A stretch of 64,000 nt of DNA from RPQJ01 sp963744735 (GCA_963744735.1 CAVUVH010000009.1:62001-126000), one strand, 5' to 3'. Positions 11,449 through 21,961 are shown, counted from the first letter of the stretch. Notes: generated by a model not told the origin, from the sequence alone. Program-made: numbers and translations.

Positions 11449-13615
11449 ATGCGATACCCCAAGCGCCATACCATCCCCGGTCTTACGCGGCTGGCGGCCG
11501 TGCCCGCGCTGCTCCTGCTGGGCACCACGGGCCTCGCGCAGTCGCCCGCCACGGGCCGCGATTCGCCGCAGGTCCACCAGGCCGAGGTGGCGGCTGGCGC
11601 AAAGCCCAGCGCTGCGCGGCTGCAGGCCGGCGCGGAAGTGTTCAAGGTGGCTTGCGTGGCCTGCCACCAGGACACCGGCAAGGGCCTGCCGGGCGCCTTT
11701 CCGCCGCTCGCCCAGTCCGACTACCTGCTGTCCGACCCGGACCGCGCCGTGGGTGTCGTCGTGCGCGGCCTGCAGGGCGAGGTGACCGTCAACGGCCAGA
11801 AATTCAATTCAGTCATGCCGGCGATGACGCAGCTGAGCGACCAGCAGGTCGCCGACGTACTGACCTACGTGCTCAACACCTGGGGCAATTCGGGCGGCAG
11901 CGTCGCGGTGGAGCGCGTCGCCGCGGAACGGGCCAGGGCGGAAAAGGAAGGCATCAAGGCCGACTCACCCACGCAGCACCCGACCACCGTGAGCGAGCTG
12001 CAGTACCAGGGCGCGGCCTCGACTGTCGCGGGCGCCGACACCCAGATCCGTGTCACGCCCGGCGCGCCGAACATGACGCATGGCCGAATTCGAGCACGCG
12101 CAGAAGATCTACTTCCAGCGCTGTGCCGGCTGCCATGGCGTGCTGCGCAAGGGCGCGACGGGCAAGCCGCTGACGCCGGACATCACCCAGCCGAAGGGCA
12201 CCGAGTACCTCAAGGTCTTCATCAACCAGGGCTCGCCCGCCGGCATGCCGAGCTGGGGCAAGTCGGGCGAGCTCACGCCGGCCGAGGTCGACATGATGGC
12301 GCGATTCGTCCAGCACGAGCCGCCGCAGCCGCCCGAGTTCGGCATGAAGGAGATCAGGAGCACGTGGAAGGTCCTGGTCCCGGTGGAGCAGCGGCCGACG
12401 AAGCAGCAGAACAAGTTCAACCTGGACAACATCTTCGCGGTCACGCTGCGCGACTCCGGCGAAGTGGCGCTGGTCGACGGCGACACCAAGCAGATCATCA
12501 CCGTGATCAAGACCGGCTACGCGGTGCACATCTCGCGCCTGTCGGACTCGCGCCGCTACGTGTACACGATCGGCCGCGACGGCCGCATCGACCTGATCGA
12601 CCTGTACATGCCGATTCCCGATCGCGTTGCCGAGATCAAGATCGGCCTCGAGGCACGCTCGGTCGAGACCTCGAAGTACAAGGGCTACGAGGACCGCTAC
12701 GCGATCGCCGGCGCCTACTGGCCGCCGCAGTACACGATCATGGACGGCGCGACGCTCGAGCCGCTCAAGGTGGTGTCGACCCGCGGCATGACGGTCGACA
12801 CGCAGGAATTCCATCCCGAGCCGCGCGTGGCCGCCATCGTCGCCTCGCACGAGCATCCGGAGTTCATCGTCAACGTCAAGGAGACGGGACAGATCCTGCT
12901 GGTCAACTACGAGGACATCGACAACCTCAGGACCACGACGATCGGTGCCGCCCGCTTCCTGCACGACGGCGGCTGGGACAGCACCAAGCGCTATTTCATG
13001 ACGGCAGCCAACCAGTCCGACAAGATCGCGGTGGTCGACTCGAAGGAACAGAAGCTGACGGCGCTGATCGACGTGGACAAGATCCCGCACCCGGGCCGCG
13101 GCGCCAACTTCGTCGACCCGAAGTTCGGTCCGGTCTGGGCGACCAGCGCGCTCGGCAACGAGAAGATCACGCTCATCGGCACCGACCCGGTCAAGCACAA
13201 GGACAGCGCCTGGAAGGTGGTCCGTGTGCTGCAGGGCCAGGGTGGCGGCTCGCTGTTCGTCAAGACCCACCCGAAGTCGAAGCACCTGTGGGTGGACACG
13301 CCGCTCAATCCCGACCCGAAGATCGCCCAGAGCGTGGCCGTGTTCGACACCACCAACCTCGAGGCAGGCTACAAGGTGCTGCCGATCGCCGAGTGGGCCA
13401 ACCTGGGCGAGGGCCCGAAGCGCATCGTGCAGCCGGAATACAACGCGGCGGGCGACGAGGTGTGGTTCTCGGTCTGGAACGGCAAGGACCAGCGGTCCGC
13501 GCTGGTGGTGGTCGACGACAGGACGCTCGAGCTCAAGGCGGTGATCGACGACAAGCGCATCATCACGCCGACCGGCAAGTTCAACGTCCACAACACCGGC
13601 GAGGATGTCTACTGA
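11449..13615 (+). CDS. nirS: Cytochrome cd1 nitrite reductase NirS with an extra N-terminal cytochrome c domain (one frameshift)
   Basis: Periplasmic enzyme reducing nitrite to NO. A signal peptide (to about residue 28) is followed by a first cytochrome c domain with CVACH, a linker, then a normal NirS: a second cytochrome c domain with CAGCH and PAGMPSWG, and the eight-bladed heme d1 propeller with GYAVHISRLS, HPEPRVAAI and HPGRGANF, which carry the d1-pocket histidines. The frame changes by one base near 12078, exactly between the linker (GAPNMT) and AEFEHAQKIYF. In known NirS proteins that junction is continuous, and the downstream part has no signal peptide of its own, so I read one fused gene of about 720 residues with a one-base indel. 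The alternative is two overlapping genes, a NirC/NirM-like cytochrome and a leaderless NirS, which is less likely. Confidence 0.9.
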
Positions 13616-13655
13616 CGGGTCTCCCTGCGCAAGTCCCCACGGGGACCTGCATTCC

Positions 13656-13690
13656 GGCCCCGCCTGGCAGCAGGCGGGGCCGCTTTCTTT
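13656..13690 (+). terminator. Rho-independent terminator after nirS
   Basis: An 11-bp GC-rich stem (GGCCCCGCCTG / CAGGCGGGGCC) with a GCAG loop is followed by GCTTTCTTT. A small additional hairpin (GTCCCCACGGGGAC) lies just upstream. Confidence 0.85.
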
Positions 13691-13749
13691 GCGCGGCGCC
13701 TCCGCGGCGCGGGCATGATGCAGCGGCCCGAAGCATCGTGGAGTACGTC

Positions 13750-14226
13750 ATGAGCCTGCGCCTCCCCGCCCTGGATCCAGCCACCCTCGCGCCCCGCACC
13801 GACTCGGGTTACCCGGAGCCGTACCGCTCACGCGTGCTGCCGCGCGAGAAGCGGCAGCTGGGCAAGGCACTGGGCCTGCAGCAGTTCGGGGTGAACCTGA
13901 CCACCCTGCCGCCCGGCAAGGAGTCGTCGATGCGCCACTGGCACACGCACGAGGAAGAATTCGTGTACGTGCTCGAAGGCGAAGTGGTGCTGCGCACCGA
14001 TACCGGCGAGCAGGTGCTGCGCGCCGGCGGCTGCGCCGGGTTTCCGGCCGGCAGCGGGATGGCCACCAGCTGATCAATCGCTCAAGTCAGCCGGCCGTGT
14101 ATCTCGAAGTCGGCAGCCGTCACGCCGCAGACGTCGTGTTCTATCCCGATGCGGACGTCGACATGCACTTCGACCCCGCCGTTCACCGGCGGACGATTCA
14201 CGCGCCGCGACGGGACTCCCTACTGA
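13750..14226 (+). pseudogene. Cupin domain protein, two frameshifts
   Basis: A single-domain cupin of about 158 residues. The metal site of cupin motif 1 is clear: HWHTHEEEFVYVLEGEVVLRT. The frame breaks in a G-run near 14057; restoring one G gives the expected GDGHQLIN continuation, then YLEVGSRHAADVVFYPD. A second indel near 14195 restores the typical family ending FTRRDGTPY and a stop at 14224-14226. Both breaks look like homopolymer errors. The 3' end overlaps the end of the convergent kinase gene by about 29 bases. The substrate is unknown. Confidence 0.75.
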
Positions 14227-15638
14227 CGGCGCCGCTCAGATCCGGCAGCTGGTCCAACCGCTGAAAGCCGCTCACCGCGGCCACCAGGCAGTCATCGTCG
14301 CGCTTGGCAAGTTCGAGCCGGAGCCCGAGAACCTTGGCGATTGCAAAGGCCAGCGACAGCCCCAGGCCCGTATGTGAACCGCCGTTGCCCGCGCTGATGC
14401 GGAAGAATCGCTCGCCGAGTCGCGGCATGTCGGACGCCGCCAGCTGCGGCGCCGGATTGGACAACTGCAGCTTCCCTTCCGCGCCGAGCGTCACCCGGAC
14501 GACGGAGCCGCGTGGTGAATGCGCAATCGCATTGCCGACCAGATTGCTGATCAAGCGGCGGATGAGCGCACTGTCGGCATGGACCCAGAACTCCTCTGGC
14601 ATGTCGAACTCGAATTTCAGGTCGTGCTGGTCGGCGTGATACTTCATCAGGCAGGCGGCCCGCATGACTTCGGCGCACAGGTCGATCGGCTCCGGCTGCG
14701 GACGCTCGAGACCCGCCTCATAACGCGTCAGGGCCAGCAGCGACTCGACCGTCTGCTCCATCTCGGCCGCCGCTGCACCAACGTCACCCAGGGCGGCGCG
14801 CACCGCATCAGGCTCCTGCGCACGCGAACCAACGTCGGCCAGCAACCGTATTTCGGCGAGCGGGGTGCGCAGCTCGTGGGCCACGTTGCGCGCGTACCGC
14901 TTCTCGCGTGCGAGCGCGTCCAGCAGGCGGTTGAGCACCATGGAGAATCGCTCGGCCACCGGCCGAAGCTCGGACGGCAGCGGCCCGCCGCCGAGTCTTG
15001 CCTGCGGATCGTCCGGGTCCACTCGCTCGAGCGCGCGCGACGAGATCATCGACGGGGCGCAGGCCGCGCAGAACAGCGTGCCGCGTGATCAGAAACATCG
15101 CGATGATGGTCGCCACGGCACCCAGCAGGAGCATGGCGTGAATGCGATTCTCCACGCGTTCCAGGGTCCCGGTTTCCTCCGCGGTGACCACGATCAGGGT
15201 CCCTCGCGGGTCGTCCTCTGGCAAGGGAAAAACCTCCGCGACGGCACGACCATGATGCCCGTCTGGCAGGAACAGGTCGGAGTACGTCTGCTGGCCGATC
15301 ACCGCGTCGAGCCGCGGCAGGTCTCGCCCGGCGCTGGAGTCGGCGCGCGCCAGGGTCCTGCCACGGCTGTCCCAGACCTGGAAGAACTCCTGGTGTGCCC
15401 GCGTTCGATACTGCGGCATGAACTCGGCGATGCTCTCGGACCCCGGGTGTGCGGCCGCATAGGCGGCAACGGCACTCATGCGCAGCGCGAGTTGCTGGTC
15501 GAGGTTCGCATAGAGCGCACCCCGGATCACGATGTGCAGGCCGAGGAAGCTCAGGGTCAGGACGACGATCGCGCCTGCCGTGAGGCTCAATGCGAGCCGG
15601 CCACGCAACGAATGACGAACAGTGTCAAGCGACCACAT
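14198..15638 (-). CDS. Sensor histidine kinase, QseC/PmrB-like (one frameshift)
   Basis: About 480 residues. Two transmembrane helices (about residues 17-37 and 150-170) flank a roughly 110-residue periplasmic sensor with the features of the two-component sensor N-terminal domain of QseC/PmrB/TctE kinases (DQQLALRMSAVAAYA, FFQVWDSRGRTLARAD). A HAMP-like linker, the phospho-accepting H box NVAHELRTPLAEIRLLA and an ATPase domain (NLVGNAIAHSPRG, GGSHTGLGLSLAFAIA) follow. One indel near 15050, just before the HAMP region, splits it. ATG 15638 overlaps the end of the regulator gene by 14 bases, so the two are translationally coupled. With its partner it probably controls the exported-protein genes upstream. 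The stimulus is unknown; related sensors answer metals, catecholamines or antimicrobial peptides. Confidence 0.85.
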
Positions 15639-16311
15639 AGCCGAAGCCACGACGGGTTTCGATGAGGTCCGGCAGGTCCGACCTTTGCCAGCTTGTTGCG
15701 CAACGTGCTCATCAGCACCTCGATCACCGTGTCGGACGCGGTACTGTCGCTTTCGTAGAGCTGTTCGAATATCGCGGCGCGACTCCAGAGGTGCCCCCTG
15801 CGACGCAGCAGCAGCTCGAGCAGCGCGTATTCCTTCGGTGTCAGCGGCAGCACCGTATCGTCGACGCGCGCAAGCCGCGCGGCCATGTCCAGGCGGAGCC
15901 TGCCGTGCGTGATCTCCGGTGACGCCTCGTCGAAACTGCGCCGCGAAAGCGCGAGCAGCCTGGCCTTAGCTCTTCGAAGGCGAAGGGCTTGACGAGATAG
16001 TCGTCGGCGCCGAGGTTCAGTGCATCGACCCGGTCCTGTACCTGGTCACGGGCAGACAGCACCAGTATCCGCGGCTTCGCACGCCGTGATTTCAGCTCCC
16101 GCAGCACCTGCATGCCATCGACGCGCGGCATCAACAGGTCGAGTACGACGATGTCGAAGGGCAGGCTGTTGAGCAACTGCAATGCGTCAGCGCCGTCCGC
16201 GGCGGTCTCGACGGCGATGCCCTGCGCATGCAGGCCTGCGGCCAGGGTCTTCCTGACCCGCTCGGAATCATCCACGACCAAGACGCGCATGCGGCTACTT
16301 TGCGCAGTCAT
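15625..16311 (-). CDS. OmpR/PhoB family response regulator, QseB/PmrA-like (frameshifted)
   Basis: About 225 residues. The receiver domain is complete: RVLVVDDSERVRKTL with the acidic pair, the phospho-acceptor in DIVVLDLLMPRVDGMQ, and the lysine in DDYLVKPFAFEEL. The winged helix has PLTPKEYALLELLL, SDTVIEVLMSTLRNKL and the usual C-terminal IETRRGFGYVVA. Two indels (near 15968 and 15680) separate these parts. ATG 16311 is used; ATG 16290 (MRVLVVDD) is also possible. QseB and PmrA bind direct repeats of CTTAAG-like half sites with five-base spacing. Four sites of that layout lie upstream of nearby genes, making this protein the obvious candidate to bind them. Confidence 0.85.
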
Positions 16312-16372
16312 GTCCCGGCCTGCCATCCGTATCGCTGGCAATGCACTGCACCGTACCGCACATATACGACGA

Positions 16373-16400
16373 GGGGCGGGGAACCGAAATTCCCCGCCCC
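16373..16400 (-). terminator. GC-rich hairpin between the DUF5666 gene and the response regulator
   Basis: A perfect 11-bp stem GGGGCGGGGAA / TTCCCCGCCCC with a six-base loop starts 37 bases after the DUF5666 stop. No T tract follows, so termination is probable but not certain; it may instead attenuate read-through into the two-component genes. Confidence 0.5.
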
Positions 16401-16436
16401 ATTCCGTGGTCGAGCGATGCGTAACACGCTCTGGAA

Positions 16437-17888
16437 TCAGTCTTCAGCGACCTTGATTTCCACCCGGTCCGCGGTGATGGCAGGGTCGCTCCACGTACCC
16501 CAGGCTTCGACGAACTGATCGACCGCCTGGGTGAAGAACTCGGACTGGGTCAGGCGAACGCCTCCCTCCAGCACGAACCTGGTCGTGTCACCGGTCGTGA
16601 CTGGAACCGACAGGATGTGGAAATTCGGCGCGGCCGGATCAAGGAACGGCCCACGGAGCCGGACCGCTTCCTGCGCGTCAACACGAACGATTCGAGTTGC
16701 GGTCACCCGGTTGCTGCCGGCAGGTTCTTCGTAGCCCCGCACGTCCACCCAGTTACCGACGGCCAGGTCCGTGAAGCTCAGGTTGCGCAGCGCAAGCGCC
16801 GACATGTCCTCATAGTGGGTCACATCGTTGGTCGCCACCTGCAGACCGAGAATCTCGAGGTAAGGACTGGCCTTGCTCCTGTATCTGCGCCACGATCCGG
16901 ATCTCGCTGACCTGCTTGAACTTCACCTTGAGCGCCACGAGCACGCCCGCGGTGTCGGCCGTTCCCTCGACCTCGACCAGCACGTCGTTCGCGAGGGTCG
17001 CCACGGTTCCATGCTCATAAAGCGTGGTTGGCGTCGTGGTCACCGCCCTGCCGGCCACGTTGAATTTCGTGGCAGATTCAAAGTCGGTGATCGCGCCTTC
17101 GACTTCAAGCACGTCGCCCGCAGCGGCCTTGAGCCAGTCGTCCGACCGCAGTTCCACGCGAGTCGCTGCAAACGAGCCGTCCGCATTGAACGTGAAGCCC
17201 TTTACCAGGACCAGGTCACCGTCGGTGGGCTGCCCCGTGGGGAAGTCATCCATGTTCGCGCTCGAGTAATCGACGACGAGCGCATTGACGTTGAAGCGAT
17301 GCGTGGCCAGGGCCAGCCCCGACACGTAGCCAGTGACGTCGTACGGGCCGCCGTCGGGCTTGATGTCGATGCGGGTGGCTTCTATCACTCCAAGCGTCGT
17401 GACCATGCCGCTCACCTCGACGACATCCTCCACGACAGAGCCCCGCAATGGATGCGGTTTCGATGCCGTCACCGAATGCGGTCTCGGCTGTCACCTGCAC
17501 CCGCTGCCCCATCGCAACGAACCAATCGTCGTCTTGTCGATGCTGGTGATCGGTCCCTCCAGGACGTTGTGATAGCGAATGACATCGGCGTCGTGGTCGG
17601 CGCCGTTGTGCGAGTGGCCCTTGACCTCGACGTAATGACCGACTTTCAACGCGGACTCGGCCGCCGCCACGTCATTCATGACGATCTGGGCGTCAGTGGT
17701 GCGGTAGCGGACGCCGTTGACGTACACGCTGCCGAACCCGGTGATCGTGCCGACGCTGACCAGCCCGACGGTCGGCTCGGCGGCGGTGGAACTACTTTGT
17801 CGTCGGAGTCACTCCCGCCGCAGGCATTGAGTCCAATGAGCAGCGCAGCCAGCGCCGCTACCGAGAATCTGTGTGTGAGGCTTTTCAT
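16437..17888 (-). CDS. DUF5666-repeat lipoprotein (frameshifted)
   Basis: About 480 residues. The ATG at 17888 follows a strong AGGAGGG site. A lipoprotein signal ends in LIGLNACGG. After it come several repeats of the DUF5666 type, small beta modules of the form GxxVxVxG-(10-20)-GxIxAxxI: VGHYVEVKGHS, DGDLVLVKGFTF, AGDVLEVEGAI, ANDVLVEVEGTA and VGNWVDVRGYEE, each followed by an ATRV/ATRI-like strand. Frame changes occur near 17775, 17525, 17465 and 16865. The function of DUF5666 is unknown; the repeats look like OB-fold-like surface modules. A CTTGAG-N5-CTTAAG operator lies 71 bases upstream, and the regulator gene follows in the same direction. Confidence 0.75.
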
Positions 17889-17958
17889 TTCAGCCCTCCT
17901 TGCGCGTTGTAACGCGCATGCGGCCTCAATCTCTTCAGGATCACCGTACGCGGCGAAC

Positions 17959-17975
17959 CTTAAGACCGGCTCAAG
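17959..17975 (-). promoter_or_regulatory. Direct-repeat operator upstream of the DUF5666 gene
   Basis: On the minus strand the site reads CTTGAG-CCGGT-CTTAAG. The layout is identical to that at 22053, 23578 and 23749: a variable half site, five bases, then an exact CTTAAG half site nearest the gene. It resembles PmrA/QseB boxes. Confidence 0.65.
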
Positions 17976-17999
17976 CGGGGCTGCGTCTTGCCGCAGGCC

Positions 18000-18034
18000 G
18001 GGGTCTGCGCAAGGTTCACAACCGTGCAGACCCC
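18000..18034 (-). terminator. Hairpin after the glycine-rich CxxCH protein gene
   Basis: GGGGTCTGC pairs perfectly with GCAGACCCC around a 17-base loop, starting 16 bases after the stop of the upstream gene. No T tract is present. It separates this gene from the DUF5666 unit, which has its own operator. Confidence 0.45.
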
Positions 18035-18049
18035 GCTTGCGGCTCCGCA

Positions 18050-20057
18050 TTACGGAGTCAGCGACTCGTCGTCGAGGAACCTGGCGACGTAGATGCCGGC
18101 CCAGCCGGTGTCCTCTTCCGACTCCTCGCCACCGGCGGCTGCTGTCACGTCGCTGGGCACCAGCATGCTGACGTTGACGGCCAGCCAGTTGCCGCGGAAG
18201 CCGTCACGCTCGATGCCGAGCGCGGTGATCACCGCTCCGGCCGGCGCTTCCGGGTCCACCATCGCGCCCAGGTCACCCGTGCGCAGCAGCGGCACCAGTT
18301 CGCCGAGTCCGGACGGCTTGACGTCGCGCAGCAGCAGCGCCTGCTCGTTCTCGATGCCGTCGTCGTTGTCTTCGAAGACGCGCCTTGATCACCGACATAC
18401 CCGGCGCACCCGTGCCGGAGACCGCGCCGAAAGACGTCGAACGCCAGCGGGCCAGTTCCAGGGTTTCCTCGGGGTCTTCCTCGCCCCCGTGGCCCTTGCC
18501 CAGCACACGGCCGGAGAAGTTCCAGTAGACGAAGTCTTCGATCTTGCGGCCATCGACCATGTCGCCGGTCTTGGCGATGACGGTGGTAGCGCCGCTCTGC
18601 ATGTCGCGCAGGAAGAAGCCCTGGTAAACCGGCACCTCCCCTACGTTCGGCGCCTTCGCGCAGGCCTCCTGCATGGCGGCGTTACCTTCGGCCGGACAGA
18701 CAAGCGTCACGGTTCTCTCGCCGCCCCAGCCGCCCCAGAACAGCACGTGGCGTCCGTTCGACGAGACCGAGATCGCTTCGCCGAACCTGTCGAACTTCGC
18801 GCCGTTCGTTCCCGGCACGCTGTCGCCGATCTTCACGACGGTCTCGAGCACGATCGGCTTGTTGCCGAGGCGTGCGCGGTAGATGCCGCCTTTAGTCGGC
18901 TCCTGCTCGTTGTCGTACCCGGCGAACACTGCGTACTTGCCGCCGGCACTCGGCGGCGCAGTGGAACCGAAGTACGTATCCGATTCCGGGTTCGATTTCG
19001 ATTTCGGTTTCGATTTCGGATCCGGAGCCGGAGCCGGAATCTTCGTGAAGGAACTTGCGATCAACTCGACCGGTGCGGTTCCGCCCTTCGCGGCGAAGTC
19101 GCGGTAGAAGACGCCGGTCTTGCCAACGCCGCCCACCGCGAAATTGCCCTTGAACACGATCGTCTTGCGTTCGGTCACCGCGGGCGAGCCCGGGAACTGG
19201 TCGAAGCCAGTACCGGCTGGCACGTAACCGGCAGCCGGCGCCGTGTACCGGAACCTGGAAGTACGGGAACGTCTGAACCCCTCCCTCGTACACGTCGCCG
19301 AGCATGCTGGCGCCCGTCGTCGGCATGCCGTGCGATGAACTGGTGTAGATGCCCGAGGTTCCGGTGCGGGTCTCGGTCCGTCTTCGGCTAATAGGTCCAC
19401 ACCGGCGTCGATTGGCCGCGCGTCGCGATCGTGTCGGAACCGGCGTCGATGCGCGGCACCGACGGGAACTCGTTGAACGACGCAAGCTGGTCGTCCTTTC
19501 CGATCGTGGTGTTGTTCGGCTGCGGCACCGTGCCACTGCGCCGGAACACCATGTACAGCGGCCCCTGCTCGGCCAGGTTGCGCATGTAGATGCCGCGCTC
19601 CGGCTGGCCGCCACTGCTGCCGCCCATGCCGCCACTGCCGGCGCCACCGCCGCTCTCACCGCCTCCCGTTCCGCCACTGCCGCTGCCGGCGCCACTGCCG
19701 CCCGTGCTTCCGCCGCTACGCCGTGCCTCCGCCGGCCGCTCGCCGCCGGAGCCGCCGGAACCACCCTCGCTGCCGCCCATGCCGCCGCGACTGCGCGCGC
19801 GGAACACGACCACGCCTTCCTTGTTGATGGCCGGCTGGTTGTAGCTGTTGAACTTGGACCCTTCGGACGCCTGGCCGCCGCTGCTGGCCATGTCCTCGTG
19901 ACACGAGCCGCAGTTACTCGACGAGTCGGTCGGCATCACGTCGCCGTTGTTCGCGGCCGTGTACCACTCGTAGATGAGGTTGTCCGCCGATGCTGACTGC
20001 ACCGAACGAAACGCACAGACACGCCACCGCCGTGGCGAGAATTGCCTTGGAATTCAT
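18050..20057 (-). CDS. Secreted glycine/serine-rich protein with one CxxCH motif (frameshifted)
   Basis: About 665 residues. The signal peptide starts at ATG 20057 (MNSKAILATAVACLCVSF); one indel later the mature protein begins ADNLIYEWYTAANNGD. A CGSCH motif near residue 55 could bind heme c. A long Gly/Ser linker (about 19620-19790) follows. The rest consists of repeated units of the type GIYxRxL...PVxxxGDxVPGTNGAKFDRFGEAIS...GRHVLFWG...GGIYRA, reminiscent of propeller-like secreted proteins (DUF7453-like, tentative). A charged tract with Pro-Lys-Ser repeats (about 18985-19045) interrupts it. Indels fall near 19990, 19390, 19250, 18390 and 18310. There is no own operator, so it may be co-transcribed with the poly-glycine gene. 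Function unknown. Confidence 0.65.
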
Positions 20058-20110
20058 GATGGCCCCCAGACTAGTTGATCGAACACCAAGACGAGCTGCT
20101 CCCAGAAGAC

Positions 20111-20147
20111 CCTCCCGGCCGGCCGGAGCGACCGGCCGACCGGGAGG
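20111..20147 (-). terminator. Hairpin between the poly-glycine gene and the CxxCH gene
   Basis: CCTCCCGGCCGGCCG and CGGCCGACCGGGAGG form a 15-base-pair stem with one internal mismatch. It starts about 40 bases after the poly-glycine gene. No T tract is visible. Confidence 0.45.
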
Positions 20148-20185
20148 TGATCCGCCGGCATCAAGGCCGACGGCTGGGGGCTCAG

Positions 20186-21154
20186 TTACTCGCCTTCACC
20201 GGCGCCGGGCGGCTTGCCGCCGCCACCGCCGCCACCGCCACCGCCACCGCCGCCACGTCGATGTCGAGGTAGGCCGTGTTGGCCGTGCAGCACGTCGCCG
20301 GCATCATCGCACTCGCAGGCAAAGTTGACGTTGGTGAAGGTGTAGGTGATCCGGTAGGTTCCCGCAGTCGTCACACGCAGGTTGTACCCGTACACGATCT
20401 TGCCGGTCGCGTTGATCTCGCCGCCTGCCGTTCCGTTAAACACCGCGGGGCTCACCGGTACTCCCGCGTCGTCCAACCGCTCGATCCTGAGCGTGGCAGC
20501 CGGGTCATAACACGATGGCGCCGAAGAGTCCTCGCCGTCGCCCACTGGGTACGGGATGTCGGAACCATCCGCCGCTCCCCCCGCCAGGTGCCCATAGTCA
20601 GACAGCGCGGTCGAGTTCGCTGGGTTCGAGCTTGATCACTTCGTAGCCCTGCTGTCCCATCGGCGCCGCATCCGCAGCGTCCCACAGCACGAGTTCAACC
20701 CGGATCGGGCTGCCGACCTTCAGCTTCGCGTCGCCCGCGAGGTTGTCGCCCCATGCGCCCAGAACGTCGATGCCAGTATCCGGTGGCAACGAAGCACGGC
20801 GCCTGCCACTTGGCGTCACGCTGGACGTAATAGAAACCCGCCGCCACGCAGACCTGTCCGCCATCCTGGTATGCGGCGCAGGCTTACGGGTAGAACACCG
20901 GGGCCTTATCGGGCGGGCACCAGCGTGCGTAAAGCCGTCGATCAGTGCAAGTGAGAGCAAATGTTCCCGCCGCGCCAACCATGATCGCCGGCACCGACAG
21001 GTTATTGGTCGCTTCGCTCGTCGGCTTACCGCCGCCACCGCCGCCACCGCCGCCACCGCCGCCGCCACCACCGGCGGCACCACCGGGCGGCAAGTGCCGC
21101 GGCGCTCATTGCCATTACCAACCAGATCGCATGTTTTAGATTTGTCGACGTCAT
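20186..21154 (-). CDS. Secreted protein with poly-glycine tracts, function unknown (frameshifted)
   Basis: About 320 residues. ATG 21154 follows AAGGAG. The signal peptide is MTSTNLKHAIWLVMAMSAAA, then a run of about 15 glycines ending GKPTSEATNNLSVPAIM. The middle has YYVQRDAKWQA, VLGAWGDNL, VGSPIRVELVLWD and LRIERLDDAGVPVSPAVFNG; then GKIVYGYNLRV, GTYRITYTF and NTAYLDIDV, and a second glycine run ending GKPPGAGEGE. I recognise the pattern NNLSxP / AxWGDNL / GKVIYGYxW / NxxYxDI from hypothetical exported proteins of other bacteria, but the family has no known function. Breaks occur near 21095, 20875, 20780, 20600 and 20260. It is followed by a hairpin and the CxxCH gene in the same direction. 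Confidence 0.6.
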
Positions 21155-21314
21155 TGCTGCTTCTCCTTACTTCCCGGCGCGCGCCGCAGACTCTTCCCTG
21201 GAGTGCGGTATTCGGCCGGCGCACGGCGCCTTCGAGTATTCGGCTCTGGACGCCCCCATCAGCCTCAGAAAGGACCGATGGGCCGCATAACTCGCAGCCC
21301 CCGGTCGCCATTGG

Positions 21315-21961
21315 TTACATCCCTTCTTTGGTCTTTGACTGCTCGAGCAGCCGCAGGCGCTCCTGCAGCCGCGTCTGCTCCTGCTGCATCAGCTGTTCAC
21401 GCTCGCGAATCTGGGCGGCTTCGCCCTCGAGCGGCTTCTGTCGCTGCTGCAGACGCTCACGTTCCTGCGTCAACAACTGCTGTCGCTGCCGCAACTGATC
21501 CTGCGACTGGCCGAGAGCCTTGCGACGCTCCTGCACCTGCTTCTGGCTCATCGTGCCGGCCTGTTCCTGCAGCCGTGCCTGGTCCTGAACCTGCAGGCGC
21601 TCCTGTTCCTGTGCGCGTTCGCGCTCCTTGAGCGTCAACTGCTGCTGTTGCTGCAACCGGTCCTGGTCCTGCTTCAACAGCTTGTCCTGGTTGCGCACGC
21701 GGTCCTGATCCTGGTCGTGCAGGCGCTGCTGCTCGTGTGCCTGGTCCATGTCGCGATCGCGGGCACGCTCCATGTCCTGCTGCAGGTTCCGTGTTGCTGC
21801 ATGGAGCCTTGCTGCTGCATGGAGCCTTGCTGACCGCCCTGGCTGCCCGGTTGCGCGCCACCGCCACCTGCACCGCGGCCGGCCTGGGCGAAGGCGACGG
21901 CCGTCGATGCGAGCATCGCTACCAGCAGGATGGCTGCTGTTCTGTGCGTGGTCCGTTGCAT
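21315..21961 (-). CDS. Exported Gln/Arg-rich coiled-coil protein (frameshifted)
   Basis: About 215 residues. A signal peptide starts at ATG 21961 (MQRTTHRTAAILLVAMLAS...VAFAQ). A Gly/Gln stretch with two copies of QGSMQQ follows, then a highly charged heptad-like region rich in Q, R, E and D (DRDMDQAHEQQRLHDQDQD, QERERLQQRQKPLEGEAAQ) running to the end (EQSKTKEGM). This predicts a long periplasmic coiled coil. The two QGSMQQ copies are encoded by an 18-base direct repeat at about 21790-21830, and the frame changes within it, so a repeat-length error is likely. It carries the CTTCAG-N5-CTTAAG operator 92 bases upstream. Composition resembles the Gln-rich protein at 23066-23506. Confidence 0.65.

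Noticed and set aside
12053..13591. About 510-codon minus-strand frame opposite nirS
   Set aside because: Antisense shadow of nirS; composition rich in R, V, D and H, with no motif.
16433..16455. CTTCAG near the end of the DUF5666 gene as an operator for the two-component genes
   Set aside because: The second half site is TTGATT-like and off spacing, and the orientation is wrong for the minus-strand genes.
18985..19045. Hexamer-like CGATTT repeats as a regulatory repeat
   Set aside because: They lie within the coding frame of the Gly-rich CxxCH protein and encode the Pro-Lys-Ser tract.
19590..21090. Triplet repeats as a CRISPR array or VNTR locus
   Set aside because: The repeats are short codon-level glycine/serine runs inside coding sequence, with no spacer structure.
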